Assembly (NCBI RefSeq): GCF_037991315.1
Contig: NZ_CP150300.1
Coordinates: forward strand, 3,162,001-3,226,000
Reading direction: 5' to 3'
From: Paenibacillus sp. FSL H8-0079
GTDB taxonomy: Bacteria > Bacillota > Bacilli > Paenibacillales > Paenibacillaceae
DNA: 64,000 nucleotides
Part shown: positions 34,839-43,804 of the stretch, in pieces
Layout of the letters: each line of letters begins with the position of its first letter
Position numbering within the stretch: the stretch's first letter is position 1
Made by a program: the position numbers and the translations under genes
Notes under the pieces: model-generated
Database searches by the model: none
What the model saw: the letters and a program-made list of their open reading frames with translations, nothing else
Told to the model about the DNA's origin: nothing

Positions 34839-35544
34839 GGTGGGACTCGAAGTGATAGGATTGTGCAAATCCATTAAAAAGCAACCAATTGTTGAGGATA
34901 TCTCCTTTCGCATTACTTCAGGCCAAGTGCTTGCCCTCTGTGGAGGGAATGGTGCAGGAAAGAGCACGGTGCTGCGTATGATCGCAGGAATTCTTCGGCC
35001 TACCTCGGGTGAGGTTGCGGTGAACAATGTGCGATGGTTGAAGGAGCGCAAGTGTTATTCAGAGCAGATTGGATATATGCCGGACGATTATCAATTTAAT
35101 CAAGGACTGAGTGCGGAGGAAATGCTTCTGTTCTGGGCTTCTCTGAGGAAAGTTCCCAAGGAGAGAGTACAGGAAGTGCTAACCATGGTAGGCTTGGAGG
35201 ATCAAAAGAAAAACCGGGTCACGACCTTCTCTAAAGGCATGCGCCAACGTGTGTTATTCGCTCAAGCTGTCCTGTCGAAACCTCCACTGCTCATTATGGA
35301 TGAGCCAACGAATGGATTGGACCCATTCTGGATACAGGAATTAACTCAGCTGCTCAAGGGGATCAAACAGGAAGGCCACATGGTCGTGTTCTCGACCCAT
35401 CAGCTGGAGATTGCAGACGACATTGCGGATCAGGTAATATTCATGAACCATGGTCGGAATGTGGGAGAGGGTTCCACCCATGACTTTCGTGATCAATTCG
35501 GTTCGCTCCATGCAGCATTTCATCAAAGTCTTGGCTTAAAGTGA
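34831..35544 (+). CDS. nosF: NosF-type ABC transporter ATPase
   Basis: A 237-residue ATPase. Walker A GGNGAGKST (residues 38-46), signature FSKGMRQR, Walker B LLIMDEPTNGLDP and the switch histidine in FSTHQLEI are complete. It overlaps nosY by eight bases with GAGAGGGGG upstream, so it is coupled to it. It powers the NosDFY complex. The C-terminal region ends earlier than that of some NosF proteins, but nothing essential is missing. Confidence 0.9.
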   Translation: MDKVGLEVIGLCKSIKKQPIVEDISFRITSGQVLALCGGNGAGKSTVLRMIAGILRPTSGEVAVNNVRWLKERKCYSEQIGYMPDDYQFNQGLSAEEMLLFWASLRKVPKERVQEVLTMVGLEDQKKNRVTTFSKGMRQRVLFAQAVLSKPPLLIMDEPTNGLDPFWIQELTQLLKGIKQEGHMVVFSTHQLEIADDIADQVIFMNHGRNVGEGSTHDFRDQFGSLHAAFHQSLGLK

Positions 35545-36104
35545 AGGTGAGTTTATTGCAGAAGAAGATGAAGAGGTTTAATAACAGACATATACTTACA
35601 ATACTGATTGGCTTGGTTGCGTTGTTCACAGGTGTATGGGCCGTTTTTGAAAATATGTCGACACCCGAGTCTCAGCGAGGCAACGCTATTCAAGCAGGTG
35701 CAAAAGCCCCTCAGTTCACAGCGGTTAATTCAGCAGGCGAACAAGTCAGCCTGTCCGATTATCGGGGGAAAGCCGTCATGATTAACTTTTGGGCTTCATG
35801 GTGCACACCCTGTGTAAGGGAGATGCCGCTCGTTCATCAGATCGCTCAGGACTATCAGAACGATGTGGAAACCCTTTTTGTTAACGTGGGGGAATCGAAG
35901 GGAACGATTCGTGAGTTTATGGATAAGCAGGCGTTTGATTTTCCGGTGATCATTGACGTGACAGGCAATATATCAGGCATGTATCGGATTACAGGTTTAC
36001 CGGCAACGATGGTTATTGATAAGGACGGGGAGTTCCGTCATATATTGCTCGGTGAACTGACCGAAGATACACCGTTGCAGCAATGGCTGGAAGAGAGTAT
36101 CTAG
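35541..36104 (+). CDS. Membrane-anchored thiol-disulfide oxidoreductase (TlpA/ResA-like)
   Basis: A 187-residue protein with an N-terminal membrane anchor (about residues 18-37) and an extracytoplasmic thioredoxin-like domain. The redox motif is WCTPC with Cys88 and Cys91, and the cis-proline strand is TGLPATMVID. The GTG at 35541 overlaps the nosF stop (GTGA); a TTG at 35556 after GAAGGTGAG is an alternative start. Its place in the operon suggests it keeps the cysteines of NosL, or of the copper target, reduced, as Sco or TlpA-type proteins do for copper insertion. Confidence 0.9.
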   Translation: MKVSLLQKKMKRFNNRHILTILIGLVALFTGVWAVFENMSTPESQRGNAIQAGAKAPQFTAVNSAGEQVSLSDYRGKAVMINFWASWCTPCVREMPLVHQIAQDYQNDVETLFVNVGESKGTIREFMDKQAFDFPVIIDVTGNISGMYRITGLPATMVIDKDGEFRHILLGELTEDTPLQQWLEESI

Positions 36105-36208
36105 TCGTAAGCGTTGGATGGTGAGAAAAGAGGTAGGAACGCCCGAGATCGCCCATGTTACAAGTGAAATGAATGTACGTTAAAAGTAACTACAAAAAGT
36201 AACCAGAT

Positions 36209-36256
36209 AAAAAGCCGGACACCCATTTAACGAAGGGGTGTCCGGCTTTGCTTTTT
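36209..36256. terminator. Bidirectional terminator between the nos operon and metE
   Basis: AAAGCCGGACACCC / GGGTGTCCGGCTTT, with A run left and T run right, serves both strands. Confidence 0.92.
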
Positions 36257-36280
36257 GAAGTTATGCTGCTTCGCAGCCGA

Positions 36281-38575
36281 TTACAATACAGCAGCTGAAG
36301 CGTGATTGGTACGAGCGATTCTAGTTGCGTCAACCATGTTACGCAGGGAAGCAACCGTTTCTTCCTGTCCACGGGTTTTCAATCCGCAGTCCGGGTTAAT
36401 CCAGAACAGCTTCGGATCAAGAACACGCAGGGCACGTTCAATCATGCTGCTCATTTCATCCACACTCGGAACTCGTGGGCTATGGATGTCATATACGCCA
36501 AGACCGATACCGAGCTCATACGTATTTTCTTCAAAGCTGTGAATCAGTTCACCGTGACTACGGGATGTCTCAATGGAGATAACATCTGCATCCATAGCTT
36601 CGATGGAATCAATCATGTCATGGAATTCGCAATAACACATATGTGTATGAATTTGAGTCGTTTCATGCACCGTGCACGTGGAGATGCGGAACGCTTTGAC
36701 TGCCCAAGCCAGGTAATCGGCTTGTTCATTTTCTTTCAGCGGAAGCCCTTCGCGAACAGCCGGCTCGTCAACCTGGATCATGCCAATGCCTGCCTGTTCA
36801 AGTGCCTCGACTTCCTGTCTCAACGCATACGCCAATTGATAGGCAATCTGCTCACGAGCAATGTCTTCGCGTACGAATGACCAGTTCATGATGGTAATTG
36901 GGCCAGTCAGCATGCCTTTGACAGGACGCTCAGTCTGCGATTGGGCATATTTCGTTTCTTCCACCGTCATTTCACCAGTAAATGCAACATCGCCGAAGAT
37001 GATAGGTGGCTTCACGCAACGTGAACCGTACGATTGTACCCAGCCAAACTGTGTAAAGGCAAAGCCGGCCAGTTTCTCGCCAAAGAATTCAACCATGTCC
37101 GTACGCTCAAACTCACCATGCACCAACACGTCAATTCCGATCTCTTCCTGAATTTTAATCCAGATATCAATCTGCTCCCGGATGAAGGCAGCATACTGTT
37201 CGTTGTTCAACTCACCTTTACGCCACAACTGACGTGCTTTTCTGACTTCAGCAGATTGTGGGAAACTACCAATCGTTGTTGTCGGGAAGAGTGGCAATTG
37301 CCATTTGGCCTGTTGGGCTTCATGACGCTCTGCAAAAGGACGGGAGCGCTCTGGCTGTTGAACACTGATGGAAGCAACGGCTTTCTGTACAGCGGTGCGG
37401 TTCCGATCTTCGGATTGCTGAAGCGCCTGAAGAGGAAGCTCTGCTTCGTTAATTTTAGCGGTAATCTCTGCGCTTGGTGAAGATAAGGCTGTAGTCAAAA
37501 GAACAATCTCATCCAGCTTTTCATCTGCAAATGCGAGGGCATTCTTCAGTTCGGATGTAAGTTTTGCCTCACGTTCTGTCGTAACAGGCACATGCAGCAG
37601 GCTGCATGACGATTGCACGATGATACGTTCAGGCGTCACGAACTCAGTCAATTCATTCAGCAAATTCAGTTTTGATTGAAGGGAAGCTTTCCAGATCCCA
37701 CGTCCATCAATAATACCTGCACCGAGCACTTTGTCTGCCGGGAAACCGGATGTCCGAATAGATTGTGTGTTACCAGAGAGTCCGTGTACAAAATCAAGTC
37801 CTACACCTTGAACTGGCAGTGCAACAATATCGTTGTAGTTTTCGACAGATTCAAAGTACGTTTGCAGCATGATATTCAGGCCTGGAACGGCTGCTGCAAA
37901 TGTCTCATATATTTTATTCAGACGCTGTACGTCTTCATTGCTTAATTTAGTTACCAGACTAGGCTCGTCGATCTGCACCCACTGAACGCCTTCACTCGCA
38001 AGTTCCTGAAGCAATTGAGTGTAGAGTGGAAGCAAGCGGTCCAGCCAAGCGTCTGTCTCGGATTTATCATAGCCTTTGGAGAGCTTCAGGAAGGTTAACG
38101 GTCCAACGATAACCGGCTTGCCTTCAATGCCGAGTTTTTCTTTTGCTTCACGATAAGCGAGAAGTGGTTTGTTCTCCGTCAGAGTTGGGGAAGCCCCGTC
38201 CAGTTCAGGTACAATGTAGTGATAGTTCGTGTTGAACCATTTTGTCATTTCACTTGCTGCAGCATCTTTCGTTCCCCGGGCAATACCATAATATACGGAC
38301 AACGGAACGGAACCACCATCATAAGCAAATCGTTTAGGGATAATGCCGAACATCACAGCCGTATCCAGGATATGATCATAATAGCTGAAATCATTCACCG
38401 GAATGATGTCGATGCCTTTCGCTTGCTGCTTGCGTAAATGATCTATGCGGATCTCTTGCAAACGTGCGTGAAATTCGTTTTCCTCCAGCTTACCTGCCCA
38501 GAACGCTTCCAACGCTTTCTTCCATTCCCGATCAGCACCAATACGCGGATATCCCAATACACTACTTTTCGTCAT
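36281..38575 (-). CDS. metE: Cobalamin-independent methionine synthase MetE
   Basis: A full-length 764-residue MetE, which transfers a methyl group from 5-methyltetrahydropteroyl-triglutamate to homocysteine in the cytoplasm. The N-terminal half starts with [17 protein letters not shown]. The catalytic C-terminal barrel has [43 protein letters not shown] (zinc-binding His and Cys), ISIETSRSH and the late zinc cysteine in NPDCGLKTR. It stands alone, with a terminator behind and a palindromic operator candidate over its promoter. The upstream region is too short for an S-box or T-box and none is seen. Confidence 0.96.
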   Translation of the reverse strand: MTKSSVLGYPRIGADREWKKALEAFWAGKLEENEFHARLQEIRIDHLRKQQAKGIDIIPVNDFSYYDHILDTAVMFGIIPKRFAYDGGSVPLSVYYGIARGTKDAAASEMTKWFNTNYHYIVPELDGASPTLTENKPLLAYREAKEKLGIEGKPVIVGPLTFLKLSKGYDKSETDAWLDRLLPLYTQLLQELASEGVQWVQIDEPSLVTKLSNEDVQRLNKIYETFAAAVPGLNIMLQTYFESVENYNDIVALPVQGVGLDFVHGLSGNTQSIRTSGFPADKVLGAGIIDGRGIWKASLQSKLNLLNELTEFVTPERIIVQSSCSLLHVPVTTEREAKLTSELKNALAFADEKLDEIVLLTTALSSPSAEITAKINEAELPLQALQQSEDRNRTAVQKAVASISVQQPERSRPFAERHEAQQAKWQLPLFPTTTIGSFPQSAEVRKARQLWRKGELNNEQYAAFIREQIDIWIKIQEEIGIDVLVHGEFERTDMVEFFGEKLAGFAFTQFGWVQSYGSRCVKPPIIFGDVAFTGEMTVEETKYAQSQTERPVKGMLTGPITIMNWSFVREDIAREQIAYQLAYALRQEVEALEQAGIGMIQVDEPAVREGLPLKENEQADYLAWAVKAFRISTCTVHETTQIHTHMCYCEFHDMIDSIEAMDADVISIETSRSHGELIHSFEENTYELGIGLGVYDIHSPRVPSVDEMSSMIERALRVLDPKLFWINPDCGLKTRGQEETVASLRNMVDATRIARTNHASAAVL

Positions 38576-38648
38576 CGTTTAAAACCCCTCTGCTTTTATG
38601 TTACACAAAATTTATCACAGATTCGGAGTTATAATGTAATTCCATTAA

Positions 38649-38681
38649 ATTATACCTAGTTATAGCCTAGGGCTATATCAA
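38649..38681 (-). promoter_or_regulatory. metE promoter with 17-bp palindromic operator
   Basis: On the minus strand TTGATA (38676-38681) and TATAAT (38649-38654) are 21 bases apart. Between them, overlapping the -35, lies the perfect palindrome TATAGCC-TAG-GGCTATA (38661-38677). It has the outline of the MET-box TATAGTTTNAAACTATA used by LysR-type MetR/MtaR regulators in streptococci, but with a GC-rich middle. The long spacer suggests activator dependence. Confidence 0.55.
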
Positions 38682-38768
38682 AAGAGATCATTACGTTTGA
38701 AATAGTCCCCACTAATGTTACAATGGTGAACTACGTTCATACGAATGATTGAAAGGAAGGCGGTACGC

Positions 38769-39392
38769 ATGAATCTGTATCACATTCAGTCCAACGTGCA
38801 CGGAATCAACAGAGTAGCATCATTTCTGGAGGATAATTATATTGGAATCGCTTGGTCGGGTACAGGGGATCTGGAGCACACGCCCCCTGAGCGATGGAAG
38901 GAACAGCTGGTTCAGAACGATAGCTTGGATGAAGCAGAATTGGCGAGCACACTCGCGACACTACATATGTTTGCTAACCTCATGCAGGATGGAGATTATG
39001 TATTAATTAGCGATGACGAATGGACGTATGTTGGGGATATCGGGGATTATTATTACGACGATTCCGCTGGCACAGAAAACGACTTGATCTGTCACCGTCG
39101 CGGAGTTACATGGTTGGGACGCATTCCTCTCGCTGAGCTGAATGACAAAGTGCAGACACTGCAAAATGACTCATCTATCCTTGCAAAGTTTGAGTATCCC
39201 ATATCACAAGCACAGCTGGATCGCGGACTTGCAGTCAGCGTAGCGGCTGAAGCAACCAACCCTCCCTCAACAGTGGTAGATGAAGCCACGATTCAAACAG
39301 CTCTCCATGTGCTGAGAGAAGCGTTGCACAGTGAAGAAGAAGAGCTGCGAATTCGTGCGGCTACAGCCATTTTACAGTTTACAAAACAATAA
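38769..39392 (+). CDS. Hypothetical protein, possibly PUA/EVE-like
   Basis: A 207-residue cytoplasmic protein not firmly recognised. The first 125 residues (MNLYHIQSNVHGINRVASFL, NYIGIAWSGTGDLE, MQDGDYVLISDDEWTYVGDI, RRGVTWLGRIPL) recall the compact PUA/EVE-type beta barrels found at the front of some restriction or DNA-modification-reading proteins. The C-terminal 60 residues are helical (LHVLREALHSEEEELRIRA). AAGGAAGG precedes ATG 38769 by eight bases. Its last 21 bases overlap the end of the opposite-strand hydrolase gene. The fold assignment is a guess. Confidence 0.55.
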   Translation: MNLYHIQSNVHGINRVASFLEDNYIGIAWSGTGDLEHTPPERWKEQLVQNDSLDEAELASTLATLHMFANLMQDGDYVLISDDEWTYVGDIGDYYYDDSAGTENDLICHRRGVTWLGRIPLAELNDKVQTLQNDSSILAKFEYPISQAQLDRGLAVSVAAEATNPPSTVVDEATIQTALHVLREALHSEEEELRIRAATAILQFTKQ

Positions 39393-40055
39393 ACCCTTAA
39401 CTAGCCCTGAGATCTGTTCATTCACATTCACATGACTTCGTCCACCGTGGTAACAAATCACAGATGAAATGTCGAATTCCATATACTTTTTCAAGGAGCA
39501 ACGAGCCGTCTCGATATCTAGTGTGGTAGGACTATGAACGCCGCCGAGTATGCCGTCGACACTGTACATTGAATCTCCAGCGATGAGCGTTTTGCTAGCC
39601 ATCAAATAAAGACTAATATGACCTGGCGTATGACCAGGTGTATGAATAACGCGAATACCGCCGCAAAACGGTAGTTCCTGACCATCAGTGACCGTTTCAT
39701 CAACTTTTTCCTTTGGAGGGTGCTCAAGGTGAGCGTCTTTGAGAAGAGGGAGCTGCCCCTCAATATATGGCTTATCCAGTTCATGTGCATATACCCTGAC
39801 ATGATCACCACACTCCTGCAAAATCTCTGGAAGACAGCCGATATGGTCCACATCCTGATGCGTCAAAATGACTGCCTTAAGTTGGCCGATCGGCACGCCG
39901 GCCTTTTCGAGTTCGGTACATAAATCGTCATATTGTCCAGGGAAACCGGCATCTATTAACACAGCCATTTTTTCATCCCATATCAGAACAGGGTGAATTA
40001 TATTCCCATTAAAATCAAGCTGAAGCATTTGTATACCCTTTGAAATTTTCATCAT
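39372..40055 (-). CDS. Metallo-beta-lactamase-fold hydrolase
   Basis: A 227-residue metallo-hydrolase of the glyoxalase II-like group. The metal-binding motif is THQDVDH (T-H-x-D-x-D-H, with Gln where His is more usual), followed by HTPGHTPGH, the aspartate in AGDSMYS and the final histidine in VICYHGG. ATG 40055 is chosen because GGAGG lies six bases before it; the frame is open further to 40088. It overlaps the gene on the other strand tail to tail. The substrate is unknown; the replaced first histidine may change metal use. Confidence 0.85.
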   Translation of the reverse strand: MMKISKGIQMLQLDFNGNIIHPVLIWDEKMAVLIDAGFPGQYDDLCTELEKAGVPIGQLKAVILTHQDVDHIGCLPEILQECGDHVRVYAHELDKPYIEGQLPLLKDAHLEHPPKEKVDETVTDGQELPFCGGIRVIHTPGHTPGHISLYLMASKTLIAGDSMYSVDGILGGVHSPTTLDIETARCSLKKYMEFDISSVICYHGGRSHVNVNEQISGLVKGLLFCKL

Positions 40056-40257
40056 ACCAGACCTCCGAGAGATAAAATTCATATACATCGTTGCTCATTA
40101 CATTTCTTATGTAAACGAATAGAGACGACGATAAGATACGCTCGGGTACTTATAGAAATATTCAATGTATGAGGGAATTGACGCTTGATGTTGGGAATGA
40201 TAATTTATATATATCAAAAAAACCAATAAGTCCAATAAGATAAAGGGGGTATGTGGG

Positions 40258-40728
40258 ATGACACATATCGTGCGTGCAGCAGCTGAAGATATTCGAAGCG
40301 AGGATTCACTGCAATTGATCAAGGAGCTGAGCGAAGAACTTGGTTTGTTATATGGCGGTGATGGAACAGCGGGATTTCAACTGTCAGACGTTGAAGTGCC
40401 ACGTGCGGCCTTTATCGTTGCCAGAATCGACGGGTATCCGGTTGGTTGCGGAGCACTTAGACCCCTTGATGAAACATCTGTAGAGGTTAAACGCATGTAT
40501 ACTCGCAGTGGCTACCGACGTAAGGGGATTGCACAGGCTATTTTGACCGAGGCAGATCGTCTTGCAAGCGAACTTGGATACACCAATCTAAAACTGCAAA
40601 CTGGTCCCCTGCAACCAGAAGCAGCCGCGCTGTATGAACGCGTAGGCTATTATCGAATCCCTATTTTTAGTGGCAATTGGGACAGAGTGTTGGCCTACCA
40701 GAAAGACTTGGTGCATGAAAAAGTATAA
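40258..40728 (+). CDS. GNAT-family N-acetyltransferase
   Basis: A 156-residue acetyltransferase. The acetyl-CoA-binding motif A is VKRMYTRSGYRRKGIAQAIL, with the R/Q-x-x-G-x-G/A pattern as RRKGIA, followed by YTNLKLQTG and AAALYERVGYYRIP. It has the length and order of common PaiA/YjaB-like small-molecule acetyltransferases. AAAGGGGG lies shortly before ATG 40258, and it is followed by a terminator. The substrate is unknown. Confidence 0.9.
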   Translation: MTHIVRAAAEDIRSEDSLQLIKELSEELGLLYGGDGTAGFQLSDVEVPRAAFIVARIDGYPVGCGALRPLDETSVEVKRMYTRSGYRRKGIAQAILTEADRLASELGYTNLKLQTGPLQPEAAALYERVGYYRIPIFSGNWDRVLAYQKDLVHEKV

Positions 40729-40749
40729 CTCTACGAATTTAAAAGTAAG

Positions 40750-40774
40750 AAAGTCGCCGATTGGCGACTTTTTT
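40750..40774 (+). terminator. Terminator after the acetyltransferase gene
   Basis: AAGTCGCC-GATT-GGCGACTT followed by Ts; a member of the recurrent hairpin set. Confidence 0.9.
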
Positions 40775-40822
40775 GCGCTTTAACATGCCTATTTTTATCT
40801 GAAAATATATAGACAAACGCGT

Positions 40823-41200
40823 TCAATCCGTTGCGGTATTCATGATCGAAATGATCGAAGGGTCTTGATGTTGGGCGCCCCATTCACATAATCCTTCCAA
40901 TACGGGCAATAATCTTTCAGCTTTAGCTGTCAGTCGGTACTCAACTTTAGGAGGGACTTGGGGGTACTCTTTCCGCTCCACCATACCATCGGCTTCCAAT
41001 TCTTTGAGCTGTGAACTTAATGTTCTATACGTAATCGCGCCGATCTGCCTTTTTAGCTCATTGAAGCGGACAGGTGGGTTTTCTGCCAGAAGGTACATAA
41101 TCACCATTTTCCATTTGCCACCAATAACGGACAACGTATATCCAAAAGGGGTATCTTGAATATTTTTAACTTTACCGTGGTATTCAGCCATACTCATCAT
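40823..41200 (-). CDS. HxlR-family transcriptional regulator (no N-terminal Cys)
   Basis: A 125-residue winged-helix regulator of the HxlR/DUF24 family, with IGGKWKMVIMYLL, RFNELKRQIGAITYRTLSSQ and the wing KVEYRLTAK. Unlike YodB or HypR, it has no cysteine near the N-terminus, so thiol sensing is unlikely. It points away from an MFS transporter gene 318 bases off, which is its probable target. AAAGGAT stands before the ATG at 41200. The effector is unknown. Confidence 0.88.
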   Translation of the reverse strand: MMSMAEYHGKVKNIQDTPFGYTLSVIGGKWKMVIMYLLAENPPVRFNELKRQIGAITYRTLSSQLKELEADGMVERKEYPQVPPKVEYRLTAKAERLLPVLEGLCEWGAQHQDPSIISIMNTATD

Positions 41201-41518
41201 TTAAACTATCCTTTCGGCTAGTACCTATCTATAAAGTACATACTCTACTAAAGTTCTGATTGCGTTCAGTTTATATTAAACTTACATTGAAGTAAAGGAA
41301 AGCAAAGTGAAGTATTCTGTATGAATGAAGAGCATTCTGAGCAAACGAATTTTGTAAACATAGCTAGTGCTAAATGTATTCCCAGATTCATTAGAATATA
41401 TCAGGATACTGATATAACGAGTCAAAATATAGGAAGATTACAGATAAAAATATCAATATTATTATATGGGTGGTTCGATGAGAAGCAGAAATTAAACAAA
41501 CTGAGGAGAGACACCCCG
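41201..41518. other. Divergent intergenic region between HxlR and MFS genes
   Basis: A 318-base AT-rich region. GTAC occurs twice 15 bases apart (41221-41224 and 41236-41239), close to the HxlR gene, and may be part of an operator. An open frame from 41321 joins the transporter in phase but has no ribosome site and is not counted as coding. No other gene is seen. Confidence 0.45.
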
Positions 41519-42697
41519 ATGGTCACGTTATTGTTAATCATTATCTATCTCGCATTTATAGGGCTGGGATTGCCAGATGCTTTACTTGGCAGTGCCTGGT
41601 CCGTTATGAAAAACGATATACATGCGACAACAGAAATGGCTGGTTACATATCGCTAATCATTTCATTTAGTACAGTAGTGTCCAGTCTCTCAGCCAGCCG
41701 ATTATTACACCGATTCGGAACAGGTAAAGTCACACTATTCAGCATCCTCTCAACAACGGTCGCGCTGTTTGGATTCTCGATCTCGGAGAATTTTGTGTTT
41801 TTACTGATTCTGGCGATCCCTCTCGGTCTGGGTGCAGGGTCGGTGGATGCGGCACTAAGTAATTATGTAGCATTGCATTTCAAAGCCAAGCATATGAACT
41901 GGTTGCATTGTTTCTGGGGAATTGGCGCGGTGACAGGCCCACTCGTTATGGCATATTGGCTGAATCAAGCGAACAACTGGCGTGCAGGATACGTCACTGT
42001 AGGGTTGATTTTGCTTGGGATCGCGATGATCTTATTGTCAACGTTGTCTCTGTGGAAGATCTTCGAGAAGGGAAGAGTAGAGGAATCAGGCGATGAGGAG
42101 AAACGGGTGAGCAACCGTGAGGCTATACGCATACCCGGCGTGAAAATGTCGATGCTGGCCATGCTTTGTTACAATGGTTCCGAGACTGCAGCCGGTCTGT
42201 GGATGGCGTCTTTCTTCATCGGAAGCAAGGGGGTTTCCCCAGGCACTGCCGCAGCACTATCATCCCTATTTTTCATTGGCATCATCTTGGGACGTGTGAT
42301 CTCAGGTTTTCTTTCGACTCATGTATCCAGCAAAATTCTCATCAGGTATGGTGGAATCGTTGGATGCTTCGGGCTGGTTATCCTGGTTATGCCGATTCCG
42401 TATTGGATTGCCGCAGGGGCTTTATTCATCGTGGGATTGGGCGGAGCACCGATCTATCCAAGTATCGTTCATGCGACACCGGAACGCTTCGGAGAGAAGG
42501 CATCCCCAAGTGTAATTGGACTCGAAATGGCCAGTGCCTATACAGGTTCAACACTCATCCCGTTAGGTATGGGGCTCATTGCAAGCCAATGGGGAATGTC
42601 CATGGTACCCCTGATCTTGCTGATTCTGTTCAGTGTCATGTTCGCGGCTACAGAGCTTGTTAACAGAAGCAATAAGGCTACGCGCCTGACCTTCTAG
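41519..42697 (+). CDS. Major facilitator superfamily transporter (sugar or drug type)
   Basis: A 392-residue, about 12-segment membrane transporter. The first helix has YLAFIGLGLPDALLGSAWSVM, typical of FucP/FHS-like and YfkF-like Bacillus transporters, and the loop between helices 2 and 3 is RLLHRFGTGKV. ATG 41519 is chosen because GAGGAGAG lies eight bases before it and the first helix then begins at once. The divergent HxlR regulator probably controls it. The substrate is unknown: sugar uptake and drug efflux are both possible. Confidence 0.88.
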   Translation: MVTLLLIIIYLAFIGLGLPDALLGSAWSVMKNDIHATTEMAGYISLIISFSTVVSSLSASRLLHRFGTGKVTLFSILSTTVALFGFSISENFVFLLILAIPLGLGAGSVDAALSNYVALHFKAKHMNWLHCFWGIGAVTGPLVMAYWLNQANNWRAGYVTVGLILLGIAMILLSTLSLWKIFEKGRVEESGDEEKRVSNREAIRIPGVKMSMLAMLCYNGSETAAGLWMASFFIGSKGVSPGTAAALSSLFFIGIILGRVISGFLSTHVSSKILIRYGGIVGCFGLVILVMPIPYWIAAGALFIVGLGGAPIYPSIVHATPERFGEKASPSVIGLEMASAYTGSTLIPLGMGLIASQWGMSMVPLILLILFSVMFAATELVNRSNKATRLTF

Positions 42698-42727
42698 CTC
42701 TTGCTGTAGGTCATTAAGGCTCTGCCA

Positions 42728-42783
42728 CTATACAACAAAGGAACAACCATTGCTGGTTGTTCCTTTGTTGTATAGACTTTTTT
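42728..42783 (+). terminator. Long-stem terminator after the MFS gene
   Basis: A perfect 22-bp stem (42728-42749 with 42754-42775, loop TTGC), followed by seven Ts. The T tract runs into the stop codon of uppP on the other strand. Confidence 0.93.
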
Positions 42784-43595
42784 TATAAGAAGATCAGTAA
42801 CAATGTACCTGCGGCAAAACAATAATACGAAAAGTATTTCAGGTTGCCTTTGGCCATAATGCCCATAAACCATCTCATGGAGAAATAGGTGACGAAGAGC
42901 GTCGTGATGAATGCGATCAGGTAAGGGATAGCCAGCTGTGATCGATTCGGATCATTGGCAATGTCGGATACCCCCATGATGAGTCCACCAATACTTATGG
43001 GAATGTACAGCATAAAGGAGAACTTCAAAGCCGTTTCCTGTTTCATACCGACAGCGATGGACGCAATTACAGTTGCCCCTGAGCGGCTAATGCCCGGAAT
43101 AAGAGCGACCGCCTGAGCCAGACCTACCAACAATGCATCTTTCGTAGAAAGATCACCATCTTGCTTACGACCACGAAGATTGCGAATCAGCCACAAGGCA
43201 ACCCCGGTGATCAATAGTGCAATGGAAACGGTATATACGGACGAGAAGATTTCTTCAATCCGATCCTTGAACAGGACCGCAACGACTGCAGCAGGAATCG
43301 TACCAATAATTATGTATAAGCAAAACATGAAGTCTGCTCGATATTCTTCTTTACGAGTACGAAGGTAACCAAGTGCACCAATAATCAACTTTTTGATATC
43401 TTCCCGGAAAATAAAAATAATAGCGATAAGCGATGCCGTGTTTGTTAAAATCTCAAATGACAATCCATTCTGCTTGATGCCCATAAGTTTCTGAGCGATG
43501 ATCAGATGACCGCTTGAGGAGACGGGGATTGGCTCCGTCGCACCTTGAACAATACCTAAAAACAAATACTTTAACCACAATATAATCTCTTCCAT
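42783..43595 (-). CDS. uppP: Undecaprenyl-diphosphatase UppP (BacA)
   Basis: A 270-residue integral membrane enzyme that dephosphorylates undecaprenyl pyrophosphate for reuse in cell-wall synthesis. The two signature blocks are present: [11 protein letters not shown] (residues 21-31; Glu21 and the serine run) and [14 protein letters not shown]. About eight membrane segments are seen. AAGGAGG lies just before the ATG. The variant EPIP, rather than the usual EFLP, marks a Firmicute subgroup. Extra copies can raise bacitracin tolerance; whether this is the main copy is not known. Confidence 0.94.
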   Translation of the reverse strand: MEEIILWLKYLFLGIVQGATEPIPVSSSGHLIIAQKLMGIKQNGLSFEILTNTASLIAIIFIFREDIKKLIIGALGYLRTRKEEYRADFMFCLYIIIGTIPAAVVAVLFKDRIEEIFSSVYTVSIALLITGVALWLIRNLRGRKQDGDLSTKDALLVGLAQAVALIPGISRSGATVIASIAVGMKQETALKFSFMLYIPISIGGLIMGVSDIANDPNRSQLAIPYLIAFITTLFVTYFSMRWFMGIMAKGNLKYFSYYCFAAGTLLLIFL

Positions 43596-43763
43596 GTTTT
43601 CCTCCTTGAATACGTTTCATTGGCTTTTCAAAACTCTCTCTTATAAAAAAAGTGAATGGTTTACTCTATTGATGATAGCTGTTTAACTTAGTGACTTGCA
43701 AGTTAGAGTTCATAGAGGGGTGAAATAAACATAGCTTGTCAAATCCTGCATAGCATGATATCG

Positions 43764-43780
43764 TTGATAACGATTATCAA
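43764..43780 (+). promoter_or_regulatory. Fur box before the siderophore-binding protein gene
   Basis: TTGATAA-CGA-TTATCAA is a perfect 17-bp palindrome; the inner 15 bases differ in one base from TGATAATNATTATCA. It lies 25 bases before the start codon and predicts iron repression. Confidence 0.85.
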
Positions 43781-43804
43781 TATCAACGAAGAGGTGGGTT
43801 TATT

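Noticed and set aside
38576..38768. S-box, T-box or cobalamin riboswitch before metE
   Set aside because: The leader is too short and lacks the conserved riboswitch elements; only a protein-type palindrome is present.
41321..41518. 66-codon upstream extension of the MFS transporter
   Set aside because: No ribosome site, AT-rich content, and the first membrane helix begins right after ATG 41519, which has GAGGAGAG.
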